Shown: positions 9,089-17,786, numbered from the stretch's first letter. The stretch is 64,000 nt of DNA from Salinicoccus halitifaciens (GCF_021026095.1 NZ_JAJNCU010000001.1:620001-684000), one strand, 5' to 3'. The notes: a model not told the origin generated them from the sequence alone. Translations and numbers: made by a program.

Positions 9089-10552
9089 TTATTCCGAGCC
9101 GCTTCCATGCAGCCTGCGGATGATTTCTTTTTCCTCTTTCGGCTTCTTCATGAACAGTGCCAGTATAAAGGCGGTGAATGCAAGCAGTGTACTGCCCATG
9201 AACGCCCATTCAAAACCGACGACCTGCGCCATATCTACTGCAACCGATTCAGATACGGCGCCATCCGGGGTGAAGCTTCCGGCTCCCATGGCAACAAGTG
9301 TGATCAGTATTGCCGTCCCGATGGCTGCAGATATCTGCTGGAGGGTATTCGTCATCGCGGAAGCGTGGGAATACCATTTCGGCGGCAGCTGGTTGAGTGC
9401 GGACGTCACCACCGGCATCAGTGCCATGGACAAACCGAACATGCGGACTGCATAAATCACCGTCAGATAAGTGAATGTCGTCTCCAGGGACAGGTTGGTG
9501 AACATGAATGTCGTCACCGTCACGATGCCGAGTCCTGTGAGCGCCAGATACTTGGCACCGTAACGGTCATACAGCCGTCCCGTGACAGGGGACATGAGGC
9601 CGATGACGATTGCGCCCGGCAGGAGCATCATGCCCGATTCAAGCGGTGAAAAGTCCAGGACGTTCTGCATGAACAGCGGCAGCAGCGTCTCCGCCCCGAT
9701 GAGCGATACCATCACCGTCATGGAAATCAGGATGGCGAGCGTGAATATTTTAAACTTGAAGACCCTGAATTCAAGAATCGGTGTCTTCAATATAAGCTGT
9801 CTCCACACGAACATGCCGATGATGAGCACGCCTAGGAGGAGGGTGGTGATGACCACCGGACTTGTCCATCCCTGGTTTGAAGCGATGCTGAAACCGTACA
9901 GGAATGAACCGAATCCTGTCGAGGACAGGATGATCGAGAGGACGTCTATCTTCGGTTTCCTGAGATCCGTCACGTTACGGAGGAACAGGTGGGCAACCAC
10001 CATCGTGATTCCAACGATCGGGAGCACCGTGATGAATAATGACCGCCATGAAAAGAACTCCAGCAGGACGCCTGAGAGTGTCGGGCCGATCGCCGGACCG
10101 AAAGCAATCACGATACCGATCAGACCCATTGCGGTGCCGCGTTTATGTACCGGGATGATTGCAAGCAGCACAGTCATCAGTAATGGCAGCATGATGCCGG
10201 AACCGGACGCCTGTACAATACGCGCAAACAGGAGCACCGGATAAATCTGGGCCGTCGCAGCGATTGCCGTCCCGAGACCGAAAAGGCCGATTGCTGTGAG
10301 GAATAGTCCCCGGGTGGAAAAGCGGTCGATCAGAAATGCCGATATGGGGATCATGATGCCGTTCGTCATCAGAAACGCGGTCGTCATCCACTGGACTTCA
10401 GCCTGTGTGATATTGAAGGCCGCCTGTATGGAAGGGAGGGCCGTGGCAAGTAAAGTCTCGTTGATGATGCCCATGAACGCACCTGTCAGCAGAGCTGCAA
10501 TCATCAGTGCCTTATCTTTTTGGGGTAAGTCCCAGGAATTCTCATTATTCAT
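9089..10552 (-). CDS. MFS multidrug exporter, DHA2 (14-TM, EmrB/QacA) family
   Basis: Proton-driven drug efflux protein of 487 residues with about 14 predicted membrane helices. The family motif around ETLLATALPSIQAAF (end of TM1), the motif-A-like loop FLIDRFSTRG and the GLIGIVIAFGPAIGPTLSG segment (motif C type) are visible. ATG 10552 is preceded by AAAGGAG; the open frame runs another 44 codons upstream without a ribosome site. Substrate unknown. It is a single gene with a terminator on the cvfB side. Confidence 0.88.
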   Translation of the reverse strand: MNNENSWDLPQKDKALMIAALLTGAFMGIINETLLATALPSIQAAFNITQAEVQWMTTAFLMTNGIMIPISAFLIDRFSTRGLFLTAIGLFGLGTAIAATAQIYPVLLFARIVQASGSGIMLPLLMTVLLAIIPVHKRGTAMGLIGIVIAFGPAIGPTLSGVLLEFFSWRSLFITVLPIVGITMVVAHLFLRNVTDLRKPKIDVLSIILSSTGFGSFLYGFSIASNQGWTSPVVITTLLLGVLIIGMFVWRQLILKTPILEFRVFKFKIFTLAILISMTVMVSLIGAETLLPLFMQNVLDFSPLESGMMLLPGAIVIGLMSPVTGRLYDRYGAKYLALTGLGIVTVTTFMFTNLSLETTFTYLTVIYAVRMFGLSMALMPVVTSALNQLPPKWYSHASAMTNTLQQISAAIGTAILITLVAMGAGSFTPDGAVSESVAVDMAQVVGFEWAFMGSTLLAFTAFILALFMKKPKEEKEIIRRLHGSGSE

Positions 10553-10656
10553 ATTTTTTCTCCTTTTGTTGTAAAACCTGCGAAGCGCAAGAAGGAGCAT
10601 ACCACAGAAAAAATATTTAAAGCAATCAATTGAACCAGGTAATTTTACATATAAAA

Positions 10657-10680
10657 AATGCATGGCACACGCCATGCATT
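10657..10680 (-). terminator. Terminator of pepF
   Basis: Perfect 10-bp stem (AATGCATGGC / GCCATGCATT) followed by six T in total on the minus strand, immediately after the pepF stop. Confidence 0.85.
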
Positions 10681-10687
10681 TCATCTT

Positions 10688-12493
10688 CTATTCTTCTATT
10701 TCCCCGGTCAGCTTCTCGAGTTCATCCACCAGCTCACCGATGTAAGCAATCGTATCCTTCAGCGGCTGATCGGTCCTCACATCGATGCCGGCCATCTGTG
10801 CGAGTTCCACAGGCGGTTTCGTCCCGCCGGCTTTCAGGACCTTCAGCCAGTCATCCACGGCCGGCTGGCCTTCATTTAATACACGTTTGCCCATTTGGGT
10901 CGCAATCGTCAGGCCGGCGGAGTAGGTGTAAGGATACAGTCCCATATAATAGTGGGGCTGCCTCATCCATGTCAGTTCGGCATTCTCCGAGATGACGACA
11001 TCATCACCCCAGAACTCCTCGATGACCTGACGCTTCAAGGCATTCAGGTCGGCTGCACTGATGCTTTCATGATTGTCGACCTTCTTATAGACTTCACGCT
11101 GGTAAGCCGCTTCCAGCAGATGGGTGACGAAGTTATGGTAGTAAGTCCTCGAAATGATCGAACTGATGACCCAGCGCTTGAATTTCGGGTCATCCGAGTT
11201 TTCAAGCAGGTGATTCGCCATCAGCATTTCATTCATCGTGCTCGGCGCTTCTATGAAGTACATGCTGCTTCTCGCATCGAACACATTCTGCTCACGGTTG
11301 GCATTGTAGAAATGTCCCGCATGACCCAGCTCATGGGCCAGCACGAATACTTCCGTCATCAGAGACGTCCATGATATAAGAATGAAGGGATGATAGCCGT
11401 AAGGGCTTGAGCAGAAGGCACCGGTCGATTTCCCTTTATTCTTCACGAAGTCGATCCATCTCTCATCATAAGCACGGTTCAGCATCTCCGTGTAATCCTC
11501 ACCCATTATGCTGAGGGCATCCAGTATATACTTGCGTGAATCTTCGACGCTGATTTCGGGTTCGCTTGCCGGGTCCAATGAAATCTTCAAATCCTCGTAG
11601 CGCATTTCATCCAGACCGTTCACTTTCTGCAGAAGCTTTGCATATTTCCGCATATGGGGCGCAAGATCCTTCATGATCAGGTCGATCTGGCGGTGATAGA
11701 GCTCACTGTCCACTTCCTGGCTGTGGAGGAGATAATCAATCACCGAATCGAAGCCCCTCAAATCGGCGGTCGTCTTTTCCTGCTTCAGATGTATTTCATA
11801 CGTGCCGGCAGTGGTGTGCTCGTATTCTTTAAGTTTCGAATAGAACTTCCTATAGGCGTTGCGGCGCACTTCAGGATCCTCGTGGCTTTCAAGCTCCCCT
11901 TCATAGGCGAGGTATGACAGCGGGATCTCCTCACCGTTCGCTTCGAATGTACCGAAGTCGATGTCCAGCAGCTTCGTTTTCTGATACAGGCTGTAAGGGC
12001 CGTTGAACACATTCGAATATGCTGCAAGTGCCTTTTCGACTTCCGCATCCAGCTGGTAGGGCTTATCCCGCAGCAACGTGTCTATGAAGCCCTCGAATTC
12101 GGCATTTTGTTCCTTGACCGATTCCAGGAAGGATTCATCCTGTGCAAGCAGGTCACTTTTCAGAAAGCTCGTCGCCGTGCTGAACCTGGCCGAGGCATTG
12201 TTGACTTTGCCGTTCAATTTCTGCGCCCCGGCATCCCCCTGATCGGAGGACATACGCAGGCCTGCATATGTACCGATCGGCACGAGCCTTTCCACAAGCT
12301 GCCTGTAATCGTCAATGGCCTTGACCGCTGTATCCACATCACCGAGGCGGCCTTCATAATTTTCGACGAAACCGGATATTTCACCATTGATCTGCTCTAT
12401 GGCATCTTCACAGACTGCATCCGACTCGAACAGGGGCGTCAAATCCCATGTATAATGCTGATCCACTTCATGTCTTTGCTTCAATTCTCCCAT
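10688..12493 (-). CDS. pepF: Oligoendopeptidase F (M3 metallopeptidase)
   Basis: Cytoplasmic zinc peptidase that cuts medium-length oligopeptides. 601 residues, the standard PepF length. The M3 zinc motif is intact as VLAHELGHAGH (HExxH near residue 385), with the downstream glutamate in EAPSTMNEMLM. ATG 12493 has a GGAG ribosome site. Single gene with its own terminator. Confidence 0.94.
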   Translation of the reverse strand: MGELKQRHEVDQHYTWDLTPLFESDAVCEDAIEQINGEISGFVENYEGRLGDVDTAVKAIDDYRQLVERLVPIGTYAGLRMSSDQGDAGAQKLNGKVNNASARFSTATSFLKSDLLAQDESFLESVKEQNAEFEGFIDTLLRDKPYQLDAEVEKALAAYSNVFNGPYSLYQKTKLLDIDFGTFEANGEEIPLSYLAYEGELESHEDPEVRRNAYRKFYSKLKEYEHTTAGTYEIHLKQEKTTADLRGFDSVIDYLLHSQEVDSELYHRQIDLIMKDLAPHMRKYAKLLQKVNGLDEMRYEDLKISLDPASEPEISVEDSRKYILDALSIMGEDYTEMLNRAYDERWIDFVKNKGKSTGAFCSSPYGYHPFILISWTSLMTEVFVLAHELGHAGHFYNANREQNVFDARSSMYFIEAPSTMNEMLMANHLLENSDDPKFKRWVISSIISRTYYHNFVTHLLEAAYQREVYKKVDNHESISAADLNALKRQVIEEFWGDDVVISENAELTWMRQPHYYMGLYPYTYSAGLTIATQMGKRVLNEGQPAVDDWLKVLKAGGTKPPVELAQMAGIDVRTDQPLKDTIAYIGELVDELEKLTGEIEE

Positions 12494-12583
12494 TGAAATC
12501 CACTCCTTTTATAATTTCGGAAACCGAAGTATAAAGCCATTATACATGAATATTCTGATAAAACACACAAACTTAAATAATTT

Positions 12584-12608
12584 GTTTCAGCCATTTGATT
12601 AAGGATAT
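12584..12608 (+). promoter_or_regulatory. Candidate SigB promoter for the 12633 membrane gene
   Basis: GTTTCA (12584-12589), 13-bp spacer, GGATAT (12603-12608). Each hexamer is one base from the SigB consensus GTTTAA / GGGTAT, and the spacing is in the accepted range. It ends 24 bp upstream of the start codon. Confidence 0.55.
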
Positions 12609-12632
12609 ATAAACAGTAAATGAGGTGATGAA

Positions 12633-12935
12633 ATGATTGAAAATGTCTGGTTTTATGTGTTCAGTATTCTTATAGTCATTATTTTATCTTTTTTGGTCCC
12701 GTTCATAAGAATGAGGCTATGGTGGTTTATCCCGCTTACAACATTGATCATGATGACTCTCACAGGGTTCATCCTCCCGAACTTTTATGACGAACTGAGC
12801 TGGCAGCCGCAGGTCGGCTATGCCGTGTTCCTGACAGTCTTATCGATCGTCGTGACGATTTTGACTTTCATGCTTGTCCGGAAACGGCGGGCTGAAAAGG
12901 AAAAACATGAATACAGAGCAATGGAAGATGAATAA
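12633..12935 (+). CDS. Small membrane protein, unknown function
   Basis: 100 residues with three hydrophobic helices (about 5-25, 30-49 and 60-82) and a charged C-terminal tail rich in Lys, Arg and Glu. GAGGTGATGAA precedes the ATG. I do not recognise a family. A SigB-like promoter and the adjacent stress-type gene at 13090 suggest a role in general stress, but that is inference from position only. Confidence 0.75.
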   Translation: MIENVWFYVFSILIVIILSFLVPFIRMRLWWFIPLTTLIMMTLTGFILPNFYDELSWQPQVGYAVFLTVLSIVVTILTFMLVRKRRAEKEKHEYRAMEDE

Positions 12936-12980
12936 AACAAAAATAAACAGCAACTGAAGGGAAAAATAAGTTACTTATTA

Positions 12981-13000
12981 CACTTCTAAGTTTAGAAGTG
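12981..13000. promoter_or_regulatory. Perfect 9-bp inverted repeat, candidate operator
   Basis: CACTTCTAAGTTTAGAAGTG: two 9-nt arms around GT. It covers the -35 element of the candidate SigB promoter of the 13090 gene and could be a repressor site. No T-run follows, so it does not look like a terminator. Confidence 0.5.
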
Positions 13001-13014
13001 ATGGGAAGTGGTAA
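12990..13014 (+). promoter_or_regulatory. Candidate SigB promoter for the KGG-repeat gene
   Basis: GTTTAG (12990-12995), 13-bp spacer, TGGTAA (13009-13014). Each hexamer is close to the SigB consensus. A predicted start near 13021 would place the hairpin at 13024 at the very 5' end of the mRNA. Confidence 0.5.
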
Positions 13015-13089
13015 GAAGTGTTCTAGACAAAGACATAAACCTTTATGTTTTGTCTACATTAATAAAATTTTTTAAGGAGGATTTTACTA

Positions 13090-13284
13090 ATGGCAGAACA
13101 GAACAAGATGTCACGCGAAGAAGCAGGACAAAAAGGTGGAAACAAGACGGCAAGAGAGCATGGCAAGGAGCATTTCGAGGATATCGGTGAAAAAGGCGGA
13201 AACAAGACTTCCCGCGAACACGGCAAGGAATTCTATGAAGATATCGGCGAAAAAGGCGGCAATGCTTCAAACAACAACAACTAA
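13090..13284 (+). CDS. GsiB-like KGG-repeat stress protein
   Basis: Very hydrophilic 64-residue protein made of three copies of a roughly 20-residue unit ending in KGG (SREEAGQKGGNKT, EDIGEKGGNKT, EDIGEKGGNAS). This is the pattern of GsiB/YciG general stress proteins, small plant LEA-like hydrophilins. AAGGAGG lies upstream. In B. subtilis gsiB is a classic SigB gene with a very stable mRNA; here a SigB-like promoter and a strong 5' hairpin fit that. No enzymatic motif. Confidence 0.85.
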   Translation: MAEQNKMSREEAGQKGGNKTAREHGKEHFEDIGEKGGNKTSREHGKEFYEDIGEKGGNASNNNN

Positions 13285-13315
13285 TCCGAAGATACGATAA
13301 AAAAATAAGCGTTGG

Positions 13316-13342
13316 AAACCCGGCCATTAAATGGCCGGGTTT
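13316..13342 (+). terminator. Terminator of the KGG-repeat gene
   Basis: 12-bp stem AAACCCGGCCAT / ATGGCCGGGTTT with a 3-nt loop and a following T-run. Confidence 0.85.
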
Positions 13343-13443
13343 TTCATTGGTGGCATTATCACTTCAATCTTATCCCGGAAAAGGAGTACAATATGGATGA
13401 AGACAACTGCACGCAGTATTTTAAATCCGGAAGGGGGATACGG

Positions 13444-14475
13444 ATGATCAGATTCGATAATGATTACACTGAAGGTGCACACCCAAAGGTCCTTCAGCGC
13501 CTTATGGAAACAAACGAGGAACAGCTGCCGGGGTATGGCAAGGATCACCATACTGCAGCCGCAAAAGCCCTTATATGCCGTCTCTGTGGTGAGGAGGTGG
13601 ATGTCCATTTCGTCATGGGCGGCACGCAGGCAAACCTCACCATCATTTCTTCTGTACTGCGGCCGCACCAGGGCGTCATCGCACCGGATACCGGGCATAT
13701 CGCCGCGGATGAAGCCGGAGCGATTGAATCCACAGGTCATAAAGTGCTGGAAATCAAGGCAGTAAACGGCAAGATCGATGCCGGGCAGATTTCCGGCTAT
13801 GTGGAAGATCATTGGAACAGTATTGAGCGTGAACATAAGTCCCAGCCGAAACTGGTATATATATCACAGCCGACGGAGTCAGGGACGCTGTACTCAAGGG
13901 AGGAATTTGAGGCGATCAGACACGTATGTGATGAGAAGGGGCTTTATTTGATGGTGGACGGGGCGAGGCTTGCATATGCCCTCGCATCAGAGGAGAACGA
14001 TCTCACCCTGGCTGACTATGCAAGTATATGCGATGTCTTCTACATCGGCGGCACCAAGGCCGGCATCCTTTTTGGGGAAGCCATCGTCATCTCCAATAAA
14101 AACATCAAGGAAGATTTCCGGTACATCATCAAACAGAAGGGCGGGATGCTTGCGAAGGGGCGGCTCCTCGGCATCCAGTTCGAAGTGTTGTTCAAAGATG
14201 ATTTATACATGAAGATTGCGGGTCATGCACTGGAAATGGCCCGTACTCTGACTGAAGTTTTCACAGGCAACGGGATAGAAATGCATTTTCCATCTCCGAC
14301 CAATCAGATATTCCCTGTACTGACCACCGGGCAGATAGAGAGGCTCAGCAAAAAATATGCATTCCATGTCTGGGAGGATATCGATGAGACGAAAAAGGCG
14401 GTCCGCTTCTGCACGAGCTGGTCGACCAGATTGGGAGATGTCGAAGCTTTGATTGAGGACATCAATGATCTGTAG
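13444..14475 (+). CDS. Threonine aldolase-like PLP beta-eliminating lyase
   Basis: Fold-type I PLP enzyme of 343 residues resembling low-specificity L-threonine aldolase (threonine to glycine plus acetaldehyde). It starts with the family-typical RFDNDYTEGAHPKVL. MGGTQAN near residue 59 and the Schiff-base lysine in FYIGGTKAGILFGEA near residue 207 are visible. ATG 13444 has GGGGG upstream. An in-frame ATG at 13393 has an equally good AAAGGAG and would add 17 residues, so the start is not settled. Glycine supply for bridge synthesis is possible but speculative. Confidence 0.82.
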   Translation: MIRFDNDYTEGAHPKVLQRLMETNEEQLPGYGKDHHTAAAKALICRLCGEEVDVHFVMGGTQANLTIISSVLRPHQGVIAPDTGHIAADEAGAIESTGHKVLEIKAVNGKIDAGQISGYVEDHWNSIEREHKSQPKLVYISQPTESGTLYSREEFEAIRHVCDEKGLYLMVDGARLAYALASEENDLTLADYASICDVFYIGGTKAGILFGEAIVISNKNIKEDFRYIIKQKGGMLAKGRLLGIQFEVLFKDDLYMKIAGHALEMARTLTEVFTGNGIEMHFPSPTNQIFPVLTTGQIERLSKKYAFHVWEDIDETKKAVRFCTSWSTRLGDVEALIEDINDL

Positions 14476-14506
14476 AAGGAATCCGTATCAAATATCAGTT
14501 ATCAAT

Positions 14507-14544
14507 AAATGAGAGTCTTGCCCATATGGGCAAGACTCTCATTT
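14507..14544. terminator. Bidirectional terminator
   Basis: Perfect palindrome with 19-nt arms centred at 14525/14526, A-rich before and T-rich after, between the convergent lyase and symporter genes. Confidence 0.9.
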
Positions 14545-14568
14545 TTAATATCTATATACCTTGCACTC

Positions 14569-15963
14569 TTATTTATTGAACACCTTCAGCTGTTCTGCAT
14601 CCGGCTTTTTGGTGAACATGCTGACGCCGAAAACCACGATGAGTGAGACGACGATGGCCGGAATCATTGAAGGCAGTCCGAATGGCTCCTGCAGCAGGTA
14701 CCATATCAGAGCCGTACCGCCGCCTGCGATGACACCGGACGTACCTGCAGCTGCAGTCGCACCTTTCCAGAGATAACCTGCATAGAGCGGAACCAGCAGG
14801 CTTGCACTGTACATCGTATAAGCAAAGACGATCGCAGTGACGATATCCGGCATGACGACAGCAAGTATGAATGCGAGGATCGAAAAAGTGATGACCGAAA
14901 GCTGTCCGACACGCATCAATTCAACATTACCCACATCGCGTTTCACCAGCTGCTGGTAAAAGTCCCTCGTCAGGTTCACACTGGAACTGAGCAGGATGGA
15001 GTTCGTGGATGTGACGATCGCAGCCATCACGACCGCAAGCAGAAGGCCGCCGACGAATGGCGTCATCAGATTAGTGACCACCACCGCGAAAACATCCGCT
15101 TCCGGGACATCCGGGCCGAGGATCGCCTGGCCGCTGTAACCGAGCAGCGCAACAAGTCCGTAGCCGATCAATGCAGTGGGTATGAGCCAAATCAATCCGC
15201 GCTTGGCCACTTTGGAGTTTTTAGCTGAAAACACCCTGGTGAAGATCATGGACTGTGACACGGCGGTTGTACCGAACGAGGCGATCGCAAGACCCAGAGC
15301 TCCGAGGTAAGTGACCTCTGTAAATGGTGTGAAATAATTTTCCGGCAGGGCGGAGAACACTGCACCCGGGCCGTCACCGATGTTGAACACCACAATGACA
15401 CCGAACAACAGACCGCCAAAAATCAGGATCGCCTGTATGGCATCGGTGATGGCCACACCCTTCATTCCACCGAACAGGGAAATCAGTGTGAAGGAGACGA
15501 TGCTGATGATCATCGCAGGCATCCGGTCAAGATCCGTAAATGTAACCAGTATCCCCGTCAACGCAAGAATCTGCACTGTCACTATCGCAACATCCCCGAT
15601 GATGATCATGACGGCACTCACGTATCTCGTGCTGTTGTTGTATCTGAGCGCAAGCATGTCGGGCACGGTGAACTGTTCCAGGTTGCGGAACCGTTCGGCA
15701 AGCAGGAAAGTCGCCGCGGCAATGCCGAGAATGGCCCCGAGCCCGCTGAACCACCAGTCGATCCCCATCGTATAGAAGCTCCCTGTCCAGCCGACGACGG
15801 TCGCACCGCCGATATAGGTGGCGAACAGTGTACCCAGCAGCACCGGCGTGTTCAGACCTCTGCCTGCCAGGGCGAAGTCCTCGATGTTTTTCGTATGCTT
15901 TGCAAAATATACCCCGATTCCTACTACGATGATTAAGTAAACCAAAACCAATATGGTATACAT
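14569..15963 (-). CDS. Sodium:solute symporter family protein
   Basis: SSS-family secondary transporter of 464 residues with about 12-13 membrane helices, using sodium to import an organic solute. The N-terminal YFAKHTKNIEDFALAGRGLNT and TYIGGATVVGWTG segments are typical of the family, which includes proline, pantothenate and choline-type carriers. The substrate cannot be assigned. ATG 15963 is the first methionine before the membrane part; AAGGGGG lies 12 nt upstream, a slightly long spacing. Single gene. Confidence 0.87.
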   Translation of the reverse strand: MYTILVLVYLIIVVGIGVYFAKHTKNIEDFALAGRGLNTPVLLGTLFATYIGGATVVGWTGSFYTMGIDWWFSGLGAILGIAAATFLLAERFRNLEQFTVPDMLALRYNNSTRYVSAVMIIIGDVAIVTVQILALTGILVTFTDLDRMPAMIISIVSFTLISLFGGMKGVAITDAIQAILIFGGLLFGVIVVFNIGDGPGAVFSALPENYFTPFTEVTYLGALGLAIASFGTTAVSQSMIFTRVFSAKNSKVAKRGLIWLIPTALIGYGLVALLGYSGQAILGPDVPEADVFAVVVTNLMTPFVGGLLLAVVMAAIVTSTNSILLSSSVNLTRDFYQQLVKRDVGNVELMRVGQLSVITFSILAFILAVVMPDIVTAIVFAYTMYSASLLVPLYAGYLWKGATAAAGTSGVIAGGGTALIWYLLQEPFGLPSMIPAIVVSLIVVFGVSMFTKKPDAEQLKVFNK

Positions 15964-16183
15964 ATGAATGCTGATCCCCCTTATATTGTTTTTGAATTCA
16001 ACTATGATTACAATAATCTTACTATCAATAGTAGGAATATTCAAAATAAATTGAAGTGAAAGGGACAATTTTAATTCATCACGGAGCACCATGGTTCATT
16101 TGAAATGCCTTTTAGGAGTATAATTGAAAGTAAGAGGGGACTATGGAAAAGTACTGAAACACCGCTGGAAAGGAACTGAAGCT

Positions 16184-16582
16184 ATGTCATTCGAAGAACT
16201 TTATACACGGGCAAACGGAATCAGGAATCGCCGTGAACTTACAGATTATGCGAAAGCCGGCAGCGTCGGCGCAGCACTCCTCGCAGAGAACGGGGAAGTC
16301 TATACCGGCGTGTCCATCGCCACCGACTGCGGGATGGGTTTTTGTGCGGAACACGCCGCTGCAGCTGCGATGATCGCCGCCGGGGAAAGCAGAATCCTAA
16401 AGATGGTCGCAGTGGGGAAGAATGCTGCTGTTTTACCGCCATGCGGGCGCTGCCGCGAGTTTGTCAGCCAGATCCACCTTGGGAACATGGATACTGAAGT
16501 GATGGTGGGGAGGGACAGGGTCCTTACAATCGGGGATCTGCTCCCATATGACTGGAAGCTCGTTGAATCCGATACAATATAA
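16184..16582 (+). CDS. Cytidine deaminase-like zinc enzyme
   Basis: 132-residue member of the cytidine deaminase superfamily. The zinc and catalytic motifs are CAEHAAAAAM (His/Glu) and PPCGRCREF (two cysteines). The length matches homotetrameric cytidine deaminases, but the VSIATDCGMGFCAEHA context is closer to the blasticidin-S-deaminase-like subgroup, so the substrate is uncertain. AAAGGA precedes ATG 16184. Confidence 0.85.
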   Translation: MSFEELYTRANGIRNRRELTDYAKAGSVGAALLAENGEVYTGVSIATDCGMGFCAEHAAAAAMIAAGESRILKMVAVGKNAAVLPPCGRCREFVSQIHLGNMDTEVMVGRDRVLTIGDLLPYDWKLVESDTI

Positions 16583-16614
16583 AAAGTGCCGGGGAATTTC
16601 TTCCCCGGCACTTT
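16583..16614. terminator. Terminator shared by the deaminase and tRNA-Val
   Basis: 14-bp perfect stem (AAAGTGCCGGGGAA / TTCCCCGGCACTTT), loop TTTC, directly after the deaminase stop and 9 bp from the tRNA 3' end. T-runs on both sides. Confidence 0.88.
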
Positions 16615-16622
16615 CATTATGA

Positions 16623-16694
16623 TGACTCCGAGTGGTTTCGAACCACCGACCTCTTGCATGTCAAGCAAGCGCTCTCCCGCTGAGCTACGGAGTC
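16623..16694 (-). tRNA. tRNA-Val (anticodon GAC)
   Basis: Full cloverleaf on the minus strand: acceptor GACTCCG/CGGAGTC, D arm GCTC/GAGC, anticodon arm CTTGC-TTGACAT-GCAAG, T arm with TTCGAAA and discriminator A. The CCA end is not encoded. It stands alone rather than in a tRNA cluster. Confidence 0.95.
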
Positions 16695-16899
16695 ATAATT
16701 TTTAATGTCTGGTTAATAATATATACTGAATCAGAAAATATGTCAAACCGATATGGCAGGGGAAATAAAGATAAAAGTATAATATTACTTCTATAGGGTG
16801 AAGTGACAAAAATTAAATTGCGGATCGGTAAATAGGCCGGCTTACAACACTTATCGATTCATAAGAGGATGATGTGTCACCCCTCCGGTATGGCTATAA

Positions 16900-17130
16900 G
16901 AGGGCGGATTGATACAACCATTCTTTTCAGTACTCAGTGGAGGCCGCATGCATTACCTCGGAAGTGCTGCCGGGCTGAAAGACGCAGGAGTGATGTCCAC
17001 AGCCGGGGATGCACGCGGCTGCAGGGTGGAAATTCATAAAGCGAGGCAGCACCCGACAGGCTGGATAATCAACCTGAACCCCGAGCTTTTGAAAATGTGC
17101 AATAATGGACAAAGGCCGCATGCAAGGGCA
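16900..17130 (+). ncRNA. Candidate structured RNA in a gene-poor stretch
   Basis: The 570 bp between tRNA-Val and the next gene hold no convincing gene. The part from 16941 to 17124 is clearly more GC-rich than its flanks and has nested complementary segments: CTCGG (16957) with CCGAG (17081), GTGCTGCC (16964) with GGCAGCAC (17045), CAGCCG (17000) with CGGCTG (17016), and CAGG (17057) with CCTG (17073). A 12-bp direct repeat AGGCCGCATGCA frames it (16941 and 17113). A 74-codon frame from ATG 16948 exists, but its peptide resembles nothing known to me. Strand is assumed. Confidence 0.35.
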
Positions 17131-17264
17131 TACCGGCTCCCGGATTTCCCGATAATATATAACTTCCTATAATATATGTTATGTAAACTTTAGGGTATAT
17201 TTCGAAAGGGCGGTTATTTTATGGTATTATAACCGTATTAATCTGATATTTGGAGCGATTATTT

Positions 17265-17456
17265 GTGGGCCTGATCCTTTTAGTATTTATTATTGCCATC
17301 TCGGCGTTCGTCATCTTTCAAAATGCCAAGGAAGCTGAATCGGATTCCGACAATCCGAAAGAAAGATATAAATTGAGCAAACGTTTTATGATTACAGTCA
17401 TTGGTTCATTCGTATTCCTGCTTATAGTATTTGTTGTGGCGTTCATTTACCTTTAA
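17265..17456 (+). CDS. Small two-helix membrane protein
   Basis: 63 residues with two hydrophobic helices (about 2-19 and 42-63) around a charged loop rich in Glu, Asp, Lys and Arg. The GTG start at 17265 is chosen because GGAG lies 9 nt upstream; an upstream in-frame TTG at 17250 has no ribosome site. A 7-bp inverted repeat (CGGTTAT 17211 / ATAACCG 17229) lies in the leader. Unknown function. The next 330 bp (17457-17786) are AT-rich with no supported gene. Confidence 0.65.
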   Translation: MGLILLVFIIAISAFVIFQNAKEAESDSDNPKERYKLSKRFMITVIGSFVFLLIVFVVAFIYL

Positions 17457-17750
17457 TTCCATAGTTTCATCCATTACTATATTATTTCTATGAAATCATC
17501 CTTCTGTAAACTGTACTTTGTCTGGTTTACTGCTGTGAAATGCTTTTCCGGCTGTATTCCTTACATTGCCCGGATATTCAGCTTTATCGCCATGTCCATT
17601 ACAGTTTATATTATTAAGGATGATTTTTTAATTCATTATTTAATAAACTGCTCATTTCATGGTATTCCAACATGATTTTCCTTCTTTGAAACCCCTATTA
17701 TTTTTTCACTTTAAATTATCAGAATATTCAATAATATAAACAATGAATAA

Positions 17751-17778
17751 AGGGCGGAATTACACTAATTTCCGCCCT
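17751..17778 (-). terminator. Terminator of the fem cluster
   Basis: Stem AGGGCGGAAT paired with ATTCCGCCCT on the minus strand, followed by TTTATT, 9 bp after the stop of the last fem gene. Confidence 0.75.
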
Positions 17779-17786
17779 ATCGTCAA

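Noticed and set aside
17056-17085. TPP riboswitch-like words (CTGGATAAT, ACCTGAACCCC)
   Set aside because: The order and the rest of the thi-box are wrong, and no thiamin gene follows.
16909-17172. 87-codon open frame from TTG
   Set aside because: No good ribosome site for the TTG, odd peptide composition, and the segment is better explained as structured or non-coding; kept only as an alternative in the RNA entry.
17203-17208. GGGTAT as a SigB -10 before the 17265 gene
   Set aside because: No GTTT-type -35 at 12-15 bp upstream.
17490-17675. 61-codon open frame in the 330-bp gap before the fem cluster
   Set aside because: No ribosome site, cysteine- and phenylalanine-rich composition typical of AT-rich non-coding DNA.
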